Of a stretch of 64,000 nt of DNA, positions 8,601 through 17,170 are shown piece by piece. Below the pieces are notes generated by a model that searched no databases, was not told where the DNA came from, and worked only from the letters and a program-made list of their open reading frames with translations. A program made the position numbers and the translations under genes. The DNA comes from Phil1 sp964612925. Lineage in GTDB: Bacteria; Bacillota; Clostridia; Christensenellales; CAG-138. The stretch lies in assembly GCA_964612925.1 (NCBI GenBank), contig CAZTFU010000003.1, forward strand, positions 1 to 64,000, given 5' to 3'. Positions within the stretch are counted from its first letter, which is position 1. The number at the start of each line of letters is the position of its first letter.

Positions 8601-8656
8601 TTGACAATGAGCGTTTTTTCTGCTAAAATTCCAAGTATGGGGGTATCCCCACATAC
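8601..8656 (+). promoter_or_regulatory. Strong promoter and hairpin just after the array
   Basis: TTGACA (8601-8606), 17 nt, TAAAAT (8624-8629). An inverted repeat GTATGGGG/CCCC-A-CATAC (8635-8656) begins at the expected transcription start. No clear plus-strand gene follows until 9120, which has its own promoter. On the minus strand the same hairpin follows the stop of the small ORF at 8658-8747 and could end it. Confidence 0.55.
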
Positions 8657-8657
8657 A

Positions 8658-8747
8658 TCATCTTGCAAGCTTTTCTACTAACAGCATGATCGCTATCACA
8701 AGATTTAGAATCGCGGTAACAAGATTGACCATTTCAGCGCACGGCAT
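8658..8747 (-). CDS. Putative 29-residue hydrophobic peptide
   Basis: The frame gives MPCAEMVNLV, then a single hydrophobic helix (TAILNLVIAIMLLV), ending EKLAR. This shape (short N-terminus, one membrane helix, basic tail) is shared by type I toxin and holin-like peptides, but no family was recognised and the ribosome site is poor. The promoter at 8601 reads across it in antisense, as in toxin/antitoxin RNA pairs. The remaining 8748-8919 holds nothing recognisable. Low confidence that it is translated. Confidence 0.25.
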   Translation of the reverse strand: MPCAEMVNLVTAILNLVIAIMLLVEKLAR

Positions 8748-8919
8748 CTTGTTGCCGCGGTTTCTCTTTTATCGCTATCCCGATGTTGGCTTTTCGTGAA
8801 GCATATTGAGTTTCCCATGTTATTTCTACGAAATATAAAGGTGCGGTAAAAGAAATTCTCAGCACATAACGCATCTGCGGCGGGAGCGTATTCCTTGTCA
8901 TGAAAGAATACAAAAATAC

Positions 8920-8948
8920 TTGTCAAGTGGTTCGTGCTATGATATTAT
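8920..8948 (+). promoter_or_regulatory. Promoter of the permease/ATPase operon
   Basis: TTGTCA (8920-8925), 17 nt, TATTAT (8943-8948). The 5' leader would be ~165 nt to the TTG start at 9120. Confidence 0.6.
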
Positions 8949-9119
8949 ATAATTAAGTTATTCCTATAATAACTTGTGGTTCTTTTTTTGGTTATCGTTT
9001 ACCCGTTTGGACACGCCGAATCGGTTTTCGGCAAATCACTCGCATTTGTGCTAAAGTGCAATGCTTCGGCACATAAACTATTACATGGTACTATTATATC
9101 CGAAAGGGGGATATGCTTT

Positions 9120-10406
9120 TTGAAAGGATCTAAACTTTATCTGAGCATGATGCGCAGAAGATGGTTGGGCAATTCTCTTATTGCGTTGCTTATTGCCATA
9201 ACTTGCGTATTTATGCTGCTCTACCCCGGACTCATAGCCGATTCCGAAGAGGAACTATCTCAGGCGTATGACTCGATAGACGTTTCCGGCTGGCTTGTAA
9301 ACACCAGAAGCTATGAAGACCCGGAAATCCCGTTGACAAAGTACGACACCGTGGTCAATTCGGGTTATCTGTCACAATACTATGCGTATTCGTACTGTAC
9401 GGTGGTTCCCGTTGAGGCGGCAATAAACGCGCACAGCAGGAATGACGCTGCCTTCAGTATACTTGAGCACGATGAACAGTATGCCATGATAACGGGGTCG
9501 CTTCTTAATGAAGTCAACCTGTACAGCAACTATTCCACAAAGATTTACGGTTTGAATGACCCGTATGCCGATACCACATTTGCACGGCTGGTTGACGGCG
9601 TTGAATGGCTGGACGGATATGATGCAAGCATATTCTCAACCGATGAATTGGTTTGCATCTGTCCCGAAGGGAGCGGTGTGGAACTTGGTGATGATATAGA
9701 ATACATCATTCGTAAGGAATCCGACGGTGATGCATCCCGTGAAGATGACATGCGCGTTCTTGCAACGTTTAAGGTTGTCGGCATACATACGCTTACATCT
9801 AATATATTGGATTCTGTGGATAGTTCTACCTATTATGCATATTGTCCGATAGATGCGCTGAGGTTGGCAGCATCCGAACCGAGACTTGCTTTCAGCATCC
9901 GCAATCTTTCATTCACCGTTGCGGACAATGAGCGTCTTGATGAATTTAAGCAGTTGCTTGTCGATATCGGCCTGAACAATACCGATTCGGGCGTGCGTGC
10001 CGCAATAGACGACAGAATTCTTATCGGCACGGTATCCCCCATTCAGAAGAATATTGCACTGCTCAAGGGGCTGCACCTGTTCCTGTATATGTTGGTCGTA
10101 CTTATGGGCTTTTTGCTCTGCTTCCTCACGGCCCGCGGCAGAAAGCAGGAATATGCCGTTATGCGTTTGCTTGGTGAAAGCCGCATTGCCGTAACGCTCA
10201 AGGCTATTATAGAACAGATAATTCTCTGCGTAGTGGGCATAGGCGTAGGACTTGCGGCAACAATGCTCCTGCCCGACAAGCGCGCAGATTGGTTCAATAT
10301 TGAAGTTGTCGCGCTTATTGCGCTTTGCTATCTTGTGGGTGCAGCATCCGCCGCGCTTACAACGGTGCGCGTTGACGTAATGAGCATACTGCGTGATAAG
10401 GAATAA
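9120..10406 (+). CDS. FtsX-type ABC transporter permease
   Basis: Inner-membrane permease of the MacB/LolE/FtsX kind. A TTG start at 9120 is chosen because AAAGGGGGA lies 8-9 nt upstream; a longer open frame from 8976 lacks such a site. The ~428-residue product has one N-terminal membrane helix (SLIALLIAITCVFMLLY), a large external domain of ~270 residues, then three C-terminal helices forming the FtsX core, including YAVMRLLGES. It is followed 44 nt later by its likely ATPase. Such pairs transduce ATP hydrolysis to the outside rather than carry solutes across. Substrate unknown. It is a distant relative of the permeases at 33.6-35.7 and 54-64 kb. Confidence 0.85.
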   Translation: MKGSKLYLSMMRRRWLGNSLIALLIAITCVFMLLYPGLIADSEEELSQAYDSIDVSGWLVNTRSYEDPEIPLTKYDTVVNSGYLSQYYAYSYCTVVPVEAAINAHSRNDAAFSILEHDEQYAMITGSLLNEVNLYSNYSTKIYGLNDPYADTTFARLVDGVEWLDGYDASIFSTDELVCICPEGSGVELGDDIEYIIRKESDGDASREDDMRVLATFKVVGIHTLTSNILDSVDSSTYYAYCPIDALRLAASEPRLAFSIRNLSFTVADNERLDEFKQLLVDIGLNNTDSGVRAAIDDRILIGTVSPIQKNIALLKGLHLFLYMLVVLMGFLLCFLTARGRKQEYAVMRLLGESRIAVTLKAIIEQIILCVVGIGVGLAATMLLPDKRADWFNIEVVALIALCYLVGAASAALTTVRVDVMSILRDKE

Positions 10407-10450
10407 CCTTACCGCATACATATTCTGAATTATAAAAGGAGGAACGAACA

Positions 10451-11119
10451 ATGGCTACCCTACACGCAAAGGACGTGCATTATTCCTATAAAAGCAAATA
10501 CCAAACGGTACACGCCGTGCGCGGCATAACCTATGATTTTGAAAGCGGCAAGTTTTATGCCATAGTCGGCAAAAGCGGCTGCGGCAAGACCACATTCCTT
10601 TCCATGCTCGCGGGGCTTGACCTGCCGAGTGACGGAACCATTTCTCTTGAGGGCAAAACAACCGCGGAGCTTAACAGGGACAAATACCGCATGCATGATG
10701 TTGCCTTGATTTGCCAAAGCTTTAATCTTTTCCCGCTGCTTACGGTGCTTGAAAACGTTATGTATCCGATGGCGCTTCGCGGTGTACCTTCACACAAGGC
10801 ACGCGAAACCGCAAAGGAAAAGCTTAGTGCCGTGGGACTTGACGAGACATATTATAAACGTCTGCCCGATATGCTCAGCGGCGGTGAGCAGCAGCGCGTT
10901 GCCATAGCCCGTGCCCTTGCAAGCGATGCACCGGTACTGCTTGCGGACGAACCCACGGGAAACTTGGATACCGAAAACGGTAAAAACATAATCGACATTC
11001 TGAAGGGTCTTGCTCGAGAGCAGGGGTACTGCGTAATAGTCGTTACGCATGACCTTGGCATAGCGGCCGAAGCTGACGAGGTGCTTCATCTGCGCGACGG
11101 CATGATAATAGACGAATAA
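10451..11119 (+). CDS. ABC transporter ATP-binding protein (LolD/MacB type)
   Basis: 222-residue ATPase subunit that powers the permease upstream. Walker A is GKSGCGKT (residues 40-47), Q-loop Q89, signature LSGGEQQR (142-149), Walker B VLLADE (162-167) and switch His200. The length and QQR signature place it with the LolD/MacB/FtsE class that pairs with FtsX permeases. AAGGAGG precedes the ATG by ~8 nt. It is the only ATPase of this class in the window, so it might also serve the orphan permeases further right; that is inference. Confidence 0.93.
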   Translation: MATLHAKDVHYSYKSKYQTVHAVRGITYDFESGKFYAIVGKSGCGKTTFLSMLAGLDLPSDGTISLEGKTTAELNRDKYRMHDVALICQSFNLFPLLTVLENVMYPMALRGVPSHKARETAKEKLSAVGLDETYYKRLPDMLSGGEQQRVAIARALASDAPVLLADEPTGNLDTENGKNIIDILKGLAREQGYCVIVVTHDLGIAAEADEVLHLRDGMIIDE

Positions 11120-11211
11120 AATCGAACACTTCTCAGCGGCAATGTGTTTGGTCGTTTCGCGCATTGCCGCCCTCCTTAAGGCCGTGTGTTTTTTCTTTTC
11201 AGGCGGCCTAT

Positions 11212-11250
11212 AGCGGGCAGGTTTTTTAGTTTTCCCTGCCCGCTTGTATT
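11212..11250 (+). terminator. Terminator after the ABC operon
   Basis: AGCGGGCAGG (11212-11221) pairs with CCTGCCCGCT (11235-11244), followed by TGTATTTT. Confidence 0.6.
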
Positions 11251-11331
11251 TTGATATATGGAAAGCACCTTTGTCCAATAAAATTTTCACTTTTCTCACT
11301 CTCTCAATCCTCCTCCCCTTTGCTTTCATCC

Positions 11332-11367
11332 AAAAAGACACCGCGTTCTATGACACGGTGCCTTTTT
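11332..11367 (-). terminator. Terminator of the NuoE/NuoF operon
   Basis: AAAAAGACACCG and CGGTGCCTTTTT form a stem flanked by A and T runs, so it can act on both strands. It lies 30 nt past the minus-strand nuoF-like stop and closes that operon. Confidence 0.7.
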
Positions 11368-11396
11368 GCTCATTTCTATTGTCTTTTATCTTTTCT

Positions 11397-13193
11397 CTAT
11401 CTTTTGGATATTGCGCCGAACTTACAGCTTGATTCGCATGCGCCGCACTTTATACACTTCTTGTTGTCTATAACAAAGGGGCTGCGTATCTGACCGCTTA
11501 TAGCACCCGCAGGGCAATTGCGCGCACACAGACTGCATCCGCGGCACTTTTCGCTGTCTATAACATAGCTGAGCAGTGCCTTGCAAACGCCCGCAGGACA
11601 ACGCTTTTCGTAAATGTGCGCTTCGTACTCGTCACGGAAGTACCTCAGCGTTGAAAGCACGGGGTTCGGTGCGGTCTGCCCAAGGCCGCAAAGTGCGCTT
11701 GCCTTTATGTTTTTTGCAAGCTTTTCAAGCTTTTCAATGTCGCCGTCCTCGCCCTTGCCGTGGGTTATTCTGTCGAGTATTTCAAGCATTCTGCGTGTAC
11801 CTATGCGGCACGGCGGGCACTTTCCGCAGGATTCATCAACAGTGAACTCAAGGAAGAACTTTGCAATGTTCACCATGCAGTTATCCTCATCCATGACTAT
11901 CATGCCGCCCGAGCCCATCATTGAGCCGATTGCGATAAGGTTGTCATAGTCAATGGGTATGTCAAGATGCTCCGCGGGTATGCAGCCGCCGCTTGGGCCG
12001 CCCGTCTGCGCGGCCTTGAACTTCTTGCCGTTGGGGATTCCGCCGCCGATATCGTATATTATTTCGCGAAGCGTGGTACCCATGGGTATTTCCACAAGGC
12101 CCGTGTTGTTTATCTTGCCGCCGAGTGCGAATACCTTTGTGCCCTTGCTCTTTTCCGTGCCCATGGAGGCAAACCATTCGGGCCCATTAAGTATTATCTG
12201 GCACACGTTTGCAAGCGTTTCAACATTGTTCAGTATGGTCGGCTTGCCGAAAAGACCCTTTATTGCAGGGAATGGAGGACGGGGACGCGGCTCTCCGCGG
12301 CAGCCCTCTATTGACGTCATAAGTGCCGTTTCCTCGCCGCAGACGAATGCGCCCGACCCAAGCCTTAGGTCAATATCGAAATTAAAGCCCGTGCCGAATA
12401 TATCCTTGCCGAGAAGTCCCGCCTCTCGTGCCTGCTGTATGGCTATGCGCAGTCGTTTTACGGCTATCGGGTACTCCGCACGAACGTAGATGTAGCCCTG
12501 CTCCGACCCAATCGCGTAGCCCGCAATGGCCATTGCCTCAAGCACGGAATGCGGGTCGCCCTCAAGCACGCTCCTGTCCATAAATGCGCCGGGGTCGCCC
12601 TCGTCCGCATTACAGCAGACATACTTAACATCGCTTTCGGGAGCCTTTGCGAATTTCCACTTCAGCCCCGTCGGGAAGCCCGCGCCACCGCGACCGCGAA
12701 GGCCGCTCTTGAGTATGGTGTCTATAACGTCGTCACGGCTCATTTCGGTCAGCACCTTGGCAAGCGCCTTATAACCGTCATACGCTATGTATTCGTTTAT
12801 GTTTTCGGGGTCTATAACGCCGCAGTTGCGCAATGCCACGCGCTTTTGCTTTTTATAAAAGTCTATTTCCTCGAGGGATTTTATCTTGCCGCTCTCCGTT
12901 ATGCTCTTTTTATAAAGAAGATCGGCAACTATGCGACCCTTTACAAGGTGTTCGCTGACTATGCGCGGCACATCTTCCACCTTTATGTGGCTGTAGAATG
13001 CGCCCTCGGGGTACACTATACATATCGGGCCGTTTTCGCAAAGGCCGAAACAGCCCGTGCGCACAACCTTGATTTCGTTTTCCAGCCCCGCATCTTTTAT
13101 GCATTCCTCAAATTTTTCTATTATTGCCGGCGAATTTGAGGATGAGCACCCCGTACCGGTGCAGATAAGAACCTGAGAACGATAGTATTCCAT
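11397..13193 (-). CDS. NuoF-like NAD(P)H-binding subunit (HydB type)
   Basis: 598-residue flavoprotein that moves electrons between NAD(H) and iron-sulfur clusters, as in electron-bifurcating hydrogenases and NADH dehydrogenases. Domains in order: an N-terminal thioredoxin-like 2Fe-2S domain (CTGTGC..., GCFGLC); the FMN/NADH-binding core (GLRGRGGAGFPTGLKW; NADEGDPGAFMDRS); a 4Fe-4S site (SCGKCPPCRIG); and a C-terminal pair of 4Fe-4S ferredoxin motifs (CRGCSLCARNCPAG, CIKCGACESSCKFG). This layout matches HydB of trimeric or tetrameric [FeFe] hydrogenases. It is last in a four-gene operon. The catalytic HydA subunit, often next, is absent here. Confidence 0.93.
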   Translation of the reverse strand: MEYYRSQVLICTGTGCSSSNSPAIIEKFEECIKDAGLENEIKVVRTGCFGLCENGPICIVYPEGAFYSHIKVEDVPRIVSEHLVKGRIVADLLYKKSITESGKIKSLEEIDFYKKQKRVALRNCGVIDPENINEYIAYDGYKALAKVLTEMSRDDVIDTILKSGLRGRGGAGFPTGLKWKFAKAPESDVKYVCCNADEGDPGAFMDRSVLEGDPHSVLEAMAIAGYAIGSEQGYIYVRAEYPIAVKRLRIAIQQAREAGLLGKDIFGTGFNFDIDLRLGSGAFVCGEETALMTSIEGCRGEPRPRPPFPAIKGLFGKPTILNNVETLANVCQIILNGPEWFASMGTEKSKGTKVFALGGKINNTGLVEIPMGTTLREIIYDIGGGIPNGKKFKAAQTGGPSGGCIPAEHLDIPIDYDNLIAIGSMMGSGGMIVMDEDNCMVNIAKFFLEFTVDESCGKCPPCRIGTRRMLEILDRITHGKGEDGDIEKLEKLAKNIKASALCGLGQTAPNPVLSTLRYFRDEYEAHIYEKRCPAGVCKALLSYVIDSEKCRGCSLCARNCPAGAISGQIRSPFVIDNKKCIKCGACESSCKFGAISKR

Positions 13194-13217
13194 TGTTTTT
13201 CCTCCTTATTCGCGCTT

Positions 13218-13598
13218 TTATCCCGTATACTTGGCGTTGTAGTGGTCGATTGTGTATTCTTCCACCGGTTTACCGCCCTCTATATGCTCACTTATTATGC
13301 GCCTTGCCATTTCGGGCGTGACCTTAATGTATGTCACGGTCTCCTCATTTGGGCAATGCACCTCAACAATCGGTTCCAAATGGCACATTCCTATGCAGCC
13401 CATTTGCGTAATTGCAACGTGTATAAGCCGCCTTTGGGCAAGCTCATTCATCATTGCCGTCAACACGCCCCGCGCACCCGCCGCTATTCCGCACGTTGCC
13501 ATGCCCACAACTATGCGCGTGCCGTTATGCTCTTTCCTAAGGGTCATGTTTTCAAGCGTTTTTTCGCGGACAGCTTCCAATTCCTGTATGGATCTCAT
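13218..13598 (-). CDS. 2Fe-2S ferredoxin-like (thioredoxin-fold) protein
   Basis: 126 residues with a thioredoxin-like 2Fe-2S fold. Cysteines lie in VVGMATCGIAAGARGV and ITQMGCIGMCHLEP, matching the usual C(x)n...C-x3-C pattern with the first motif reduced. Proteins of this type sit between NuoE and NuoF in many Clostridia hydrogenase or formate dehydrogenase operons and are thought to pass electrons. Its start overlaps the upstream gene by 4 nt, so the two are likely translated together. Confidence 0.85.
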   Translation of the reverse strand: MRSIQELEAVREKTLENMTLRKEHNGTRIVVGMATCGIAAGARGVLTAMMNELAQRRLIHVAITQMGCIGMCHLEPIVEVHCPNEETVTYIKVTPEMARRIISEHIEGGKPVEEYTIDHYNAKYTG

Positions 13599-14125
13599 AT
13601 TGGTAAAACACCTCCGTTGATTTTGTTTATGCCTTTTTGTATGCGTTTTTGTGATTTTATAATATCGTTTGTTCCGTTTCGCCCCGCCGTGCCGAACACA
13701 TAGCTCCTGCCGCCCGATGAATAGGTAAATTCAAAGCTTGTATCATTCATTATGCACATAAGTGCCGCCATTGTTTCCGCCATATCGCCAAGCGGCGGCG
13801 TGTCAACGTGCGTAAGGCTGTAGCTTGCGCTTACCTCGGTTCCGCGGCCGAGTTCGCTTTTTATGCTAAAGCTTCCGCCCGAGCGGCAGGCACTCAGCCT
13901 GTAAAGCGACAACCCAAGCCCTATACGCTTTCCCGTTTGCGTTGACATAAAGGGGTCCGTACAGCGGCTGAGCGTTTCATCATCCATACCCGCACCGTCA
14001 TCACGGACGGATGTGTACAGCATGTCGTTTTCACGGTCTACGCTCACACTTATTCTTATTCTGCCCGCTCCCGCGTTGTGGGAGTTCATGGCGATATCCA
14101 TAAGGTGAAGCGCAATTTCCCGCAT
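13595..14125 (-). CDS. GHKL-type ATP-binding protein (histidine-kinase-like ATPase)
   Basis: 176 residues carrying only the HATPase_c fold: N box (MDIAMNSHNAGA), G1 (DDGAGMDDE), and G2/lid (GKRIGLGLSLYRLS). It has no dimerisation/phosphoacceptor domain, no sensor and no membrane helix, so it cannot be a normal sensor kinase. Stand-alone ATPases like this are regularly found inside NuoE/NuoF hydrogenase operons of Clostridia; their role is not established. It overlaps the following gene by 4 nt. Confidence 0.82.
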   Translation of the reverse strand: MREIALHLMDIAMNSHNAGAGRIRISVSVDRENDMLYTSVRDDGAGMDDETLSRCTDPFMSTQTGKRIGLGLSLYRLSACRSGGSFSIKSELGRGTEVSASYSLTHVDTPPLGDMAETMAALMCIMNDTSFEFTYSSGGRSYVFGTAGRNGTNDIIKSQKRIQKGINKINGGVLPI

Positions 14126-14135
14126 AACGCCATCT

Positions 14136-14624
14136 TTATCCGCGGGCGCGGTATTTTTCGATTATGCCCGCAACATCGCCCGGTACCAAGCGGCCGTACA
14201 CCTCGTCATTCACCATCATTGCGGGAGCCAAGCCGCAGCAGCCTATGCACCGTGTTGCGTTCAGCGTAAACATACCGTCCTTGGTAGTTTCGTTCACGGC
14301 AATACCAAGCTGTTTTTCCAGCTCGTCAAGCACCTGCTGACTGCCGCGCACATAGCACGCCGTACCAAGGCATATGCCCATGGTATATTTTCCGCGCGGT
14401 GCAAGCGTGAACTGCGAATAGAACGTGGCCACGCCGTATATCGTGCTTACGGGTATGCCCGTTGCCGCGCTGATGTAATGCTGTACCTCTTCATCCACAC
14501 AGCCGATTATTTCCTGCGCATGCTGCATTATCGGCAGAAGTCCGCCGTCCACGTCCTTCCACTGTGCAATTACACCGTCAAGCTGTCTGAATCCTTCCTT
14601 TCGGTTGTCGTTGCCGACTGCCAT
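14136..14624 (-). CDS. NuoE-like 2Fe-2S subunit (HydC type)
   Basis: 162-residue thioredoxin-fold 2Fe-2S subunit, the electron partner of NuoF/HydB. The cluster cysteines are in GICLGTACYVRG and ATRCIGCCGLAP, the normal NuoE pattern. It begins the operon with AGGAGG upstream of the ATG; the next start follows its stop after only 10 nt. The length matches the family (about 155-165). With the downstream genes it would form an NADH-linked diaphorase module. The 174 nt between this gene and ygiQ to its left in the window map (14625-14798) is AT-rich with nothing recognised. Confidence 0.93.
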   Translation of the reverse strand: MAVGNDNRKEGFRQLDGVIAQWKDVDGGLLPIMQHAQEIIGCVDEEVQHYISAATGIPVSTIYGVATFYSQFTLAPRGKYTMGICLGTACYVRGSQQVLDELEKQLGIAVNETTKDGMFTLNATRCIGCCGLAPAMMVNDEVYGRLVPGDVAGIIEKYRARG

Positions 14625-14798
14625 GGGTAAATCCTCCTTTATGTTTTGCCGCGTGATTTGTCAAAAAAGCAACGCTTATGAATTGATTTTAGCATGTACG
14701 CCAATAAAATAAAAGTGCAAATTTTTGATTTGCAGTTTTTATTTTTGTTCATTCATATTTGTTTGGTTATATGGCCATATCGCTATTGATATTGCATT

Positions 14799-16742
14799 TT
14801 ATGGCTGTTTTTGGGATTTTTTGTGTGGTGCGTTTCTTGTGCCTGTTTTGTTGTTGCAAGTTTTGTTTGCGCTTCCTGCATTTTTATTTGCTTTTGCGCC
14901 CGATTTGCTTATGTCCCTCGGCGGTAGGAGCGCATCACGCGAAAAGCCTATAAGGTCATCCCTGTGCGCCCGTTTCAACGCCTTGCGTGCAAGCGGAGCG
15001 TAGGCGGGCATAAAATATTGCATAAGTGCACGCTGCATGGCCTTTTCCTCGGCATCCCTTGCGACATACACCTTCTCACCCGTGCGCGGGTCCATGCCCG
15101 TATAGTACATGCAGGTCGAAAGCGTACCCGGGGTCGGGTAAAAATCCTGCACCTGTTCGGGTCTCTGCCCGCTTTGCTTGAGGTACAGGGCAAGGTCTAT
15201 TGCGGCGTCAAGGTCGCTGCCGGGGTGACTGCTCATAAAATACGGCACTATGAACTGCTCCTGCCCCGCCTTTTTGTTAAGCAAAGTGTACCTTTTTACG
15301 AATGCATCGTAAAGGGCTTGACTCGGCTTGCCCATAAGTCTTAACACTTTATCGGATATATGCTCGGGTGCCACCTTCAACCTGCCGCTTATGTGGTGCT
15401 TTATAAGGGTATTTAGGAATTCGTCGCTCTTGTCATACATAACATAGTCGTATCGTATGCCCGAACGCACAAACACCTTCTTTACGCCTTTAACCTGCCT
15501 GAGCTTGTTGAGAAGCTCAACATAGTCCCTATGGTCGGCCCGCATATGGGGGCACGGGTTGAACCCAAGGCACTGCCTGTCCGCGCAGGTGCCGCTTTTA
15601 AGCTGTTTTTCGCATGCGGGAAAGCGAAAATCCGCCGTGGGGCCGCCCACATCGTGTATATAGCCCTTAAAATCGCTGTCATGCGTCATAAGTTCGGCTT
15701 CTTTTATAAGTGATTCGTGGCTGCGTGCTTGCACCACGCGCCCCTGATGGAACGTAAGCGCACAGAATGAGCAACCGCCAAAGCACCCACGGCAGGAGGC
15801 AAGCGAGAATTTGACCTCCTTGAGCGCAGGTATTTCCTTTTTATAGTTTGGGTGCGGCGCACGGGTATAAGGCAGCTCGTATACCGAATCAAGCTCCGCT
15901 TCGCTAAGCGGCATGCTCGGCGGGTTCACGACTATATACGCATTACCGTGCGGCTGTACAAGGCGCTTGCCGCGCACGGCATCCTGCTCACGATATTGTT
16001 TCATAAATGCGGATGCGTATTTCTTTTTGTCCGATGCAACTTCCTCATAGCTTTCTATAAGCTTGTAATCATATACCCGCTCAAGTGAGCTTGTCATGTA
16101 GCAGCTGCCCGCGATATATGTTACATCCTTTACGTTAAGGCCGCCCGAGAGTGCATCCGCCACCTCAACTATGCTCCTCTCTCCCATGCCGTAGAGCAGT
16201 ATATCCGCTCCCGAATCGCTGAGTATACTGCGGCGTACCTTGTCATCCCAATAATCATAATGGGCAAAGCGTCTAAGACTGGCCTCGATCCCGCCGATTA
16301 TCACGGGCACATTCTTATACGCTTCCCTACAGCGGTTTGAATACACTATCACTGCCCTGTCGGGTCGCTTACCCATAACACCGCCCTCGGTATACGCATC
16401 CTCGCTGCGGTGCTTTTTGGCTGCGGTATAGTGATTCACCATGGAATCCATATTGCCTGCGCTCACCAAAAAGGCAAGTTTGGGCTGTCCGAGGGTACGG
16501 AACGCATCCGCACTGTGCCAATCGGGCTGTGATATTATGCCCACGCTGTAGCCGTGACTTTCAAGCACACGGCTTATTATGGCAGGGCCGAAGGAGGGAT
16601 GATCTATATACGCATCCCCTATTATGTATACAAAATCAAATTGCTCTATGCCGCGTTCCTTCATTTCCCTTCGGGACATGGGTAGCGGAGCGTATTCGGT
16701 TTTTACCGCTGTTTTATTCATACGATTGCTCATTCGCCGCAT
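14799..16742 (-). CDS. YgiQ-family radical SAM protein
   Basis: 647-residue radical SAM enzyme of the UPF0313/YgiQ family. The N-terminal B12-binding-like region includes FVYIIGDAYIDHPSFG. The cluster motif is C320-x3-C324-x2-C327 within CRGCFGGCSFC. A further Cys-rich segment (CADRQCLGFNPCPH) follows. The reaction of YgiQ proteins is not known. Three Met codons are possible starts (16742, 16733, 16721); the first two overlap the divIVA-like gene. The C-terminus is Lys/Asn-rich and likely disordered. Confidence 0.92.
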   Translation of the reverse strand: MRRMSNRMNKTAVKTEYAPLPMSRREMKERGIEQFDFVYIIGDAYIDHPSFGPAIISRVLESHGYSVGIISQPDWHSADAFRTLGQPKLAFLVSAGNMDSMVNHYTAAKKHRSEDAYTEGGVMGKRPDRAVIVYSNRCREAYKNVPVIIGGIEASLRRFAHYDYWDDKVRRSILSDSGADILLYGMGERSIVEVADALSGGLNVKDVTYIAGSCYMTSSLERVYDYKLIESYEEVASDKKKYASAFMKQYREQDAVRGKRLVQPHGNAYIVVNPPSMPLSEAELDSVYELPYTRAPHPNYKKEIPALKEVKFSLASCRGCFGGCSFCALTFHQGRVVQARSHESLIKEAELMTHDSDFKGYIHDVGGPTADFRFPACEKQLKSGTCADRQCLGFNPCPHMRADHRDYVELLNKLRQVKGVKKVFVRSGIRYDYVMYDKSDEFLNTLIKHHISGRLKVAPEHISDKVLRLMGKPSQALYDAFVKRYTLLNKKAGQEQFIVPYFMSSHPGSDLDAAIDLALYLKQSGQRPEQVQDFYPTPGTLSTCMYYTGMDPRTGEKVYVARDAEEKAMQRALMQYFMPAYAPLARKALKRAHRDDLIGFSRDALLPPRDISKSGAKANKNAGSANKTCNNKTGTRNAPHKKSQKQP

Positions 16743-17106
16743 CGTCGGTCTGTGCGCTTGGCGTATTTTCTTCTATGGGAGCCGTTTCTTCCTGTATATT
16801 TTCTATATTTTCTTCCGTTGGAGTCGCTTCTTCCTGCGTGCTTTCCTCCGTGGGAGTCGCTTCTTCCCGTGCATTCTCCTCTATGGGAGTTTCTTCTTCC
16901 CGCATGGGTTCCTCCGCGGGGGCGGTACGGTAGCGTTCAAGCTCATCTATAAGCATTTTGTTGCGAAGGCGTGATACGTCAAGTTCCTGCCTCATGCGGT
17001 CAAACTCGCGTATCACTTCATCGAGAAATGAGTCCACTTCCTCAACATCATAGCCCAAGAAGGCACGCGAAAAGACCTTGTTTATAATGGTGTCCCTGTT
17101 CATCAA
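16714..17106 (-). CDS. DivIVA-domain protein with repeat-rich acidic tail
   Basis: 130 residues. The first ~60 residues are a DivIVA-type domain (FSRAFLGYDVEEVDSFLDEVIREFDRMR) with the start of a coiled coil. Such proteins bind curved membrane near the poles or septum. The remaining half is an acidic, disordered tail made of variants of EEATPTEE, and the DNA there (16780-16920) is visibly repetitive, so its length may vary between strains. Shorter than a classical DivIVA (about 165 or more). It lies in a division cluster with sepF. Confidence 0.85.
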   Translation of the reverse strand: MMNRDTIINKVFSRAFLGYDVEEVDSFLDEVIREFDRMRQELDVSRLRNKMLIDELERYRTAPAEEPMREEETPIEENAREEATPTEESTQEEATPTEENIENIQEETAPIEENTPSAQTDDAANEQSYE

Positions 17107-17130
17107 AGCAATTTTCCTTAAATAATAAAG

Positions 17131-17162
17131 CGTTGGCCGCCGTGAAAGTGCGGCGGCCGTTG
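17131..17162 (-). terminator. Hairpin between sepF and the divIVA-like gene
   Basis: GGCCGCC and GGCGGCC form a strong GC stem just after the sepF stop, followed on the minus strand by CGCTTTATTATTT. It may partly terminate or stabilise the sepF message. Confidence 0.45.
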
Positions 17163-17170
17163 TTTCGGGG

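Noticed and set aside
12549..13139. Plus-strand open frame within nuoF
   Set aside because: Antisense shadow of a clear NuoF-like protein.
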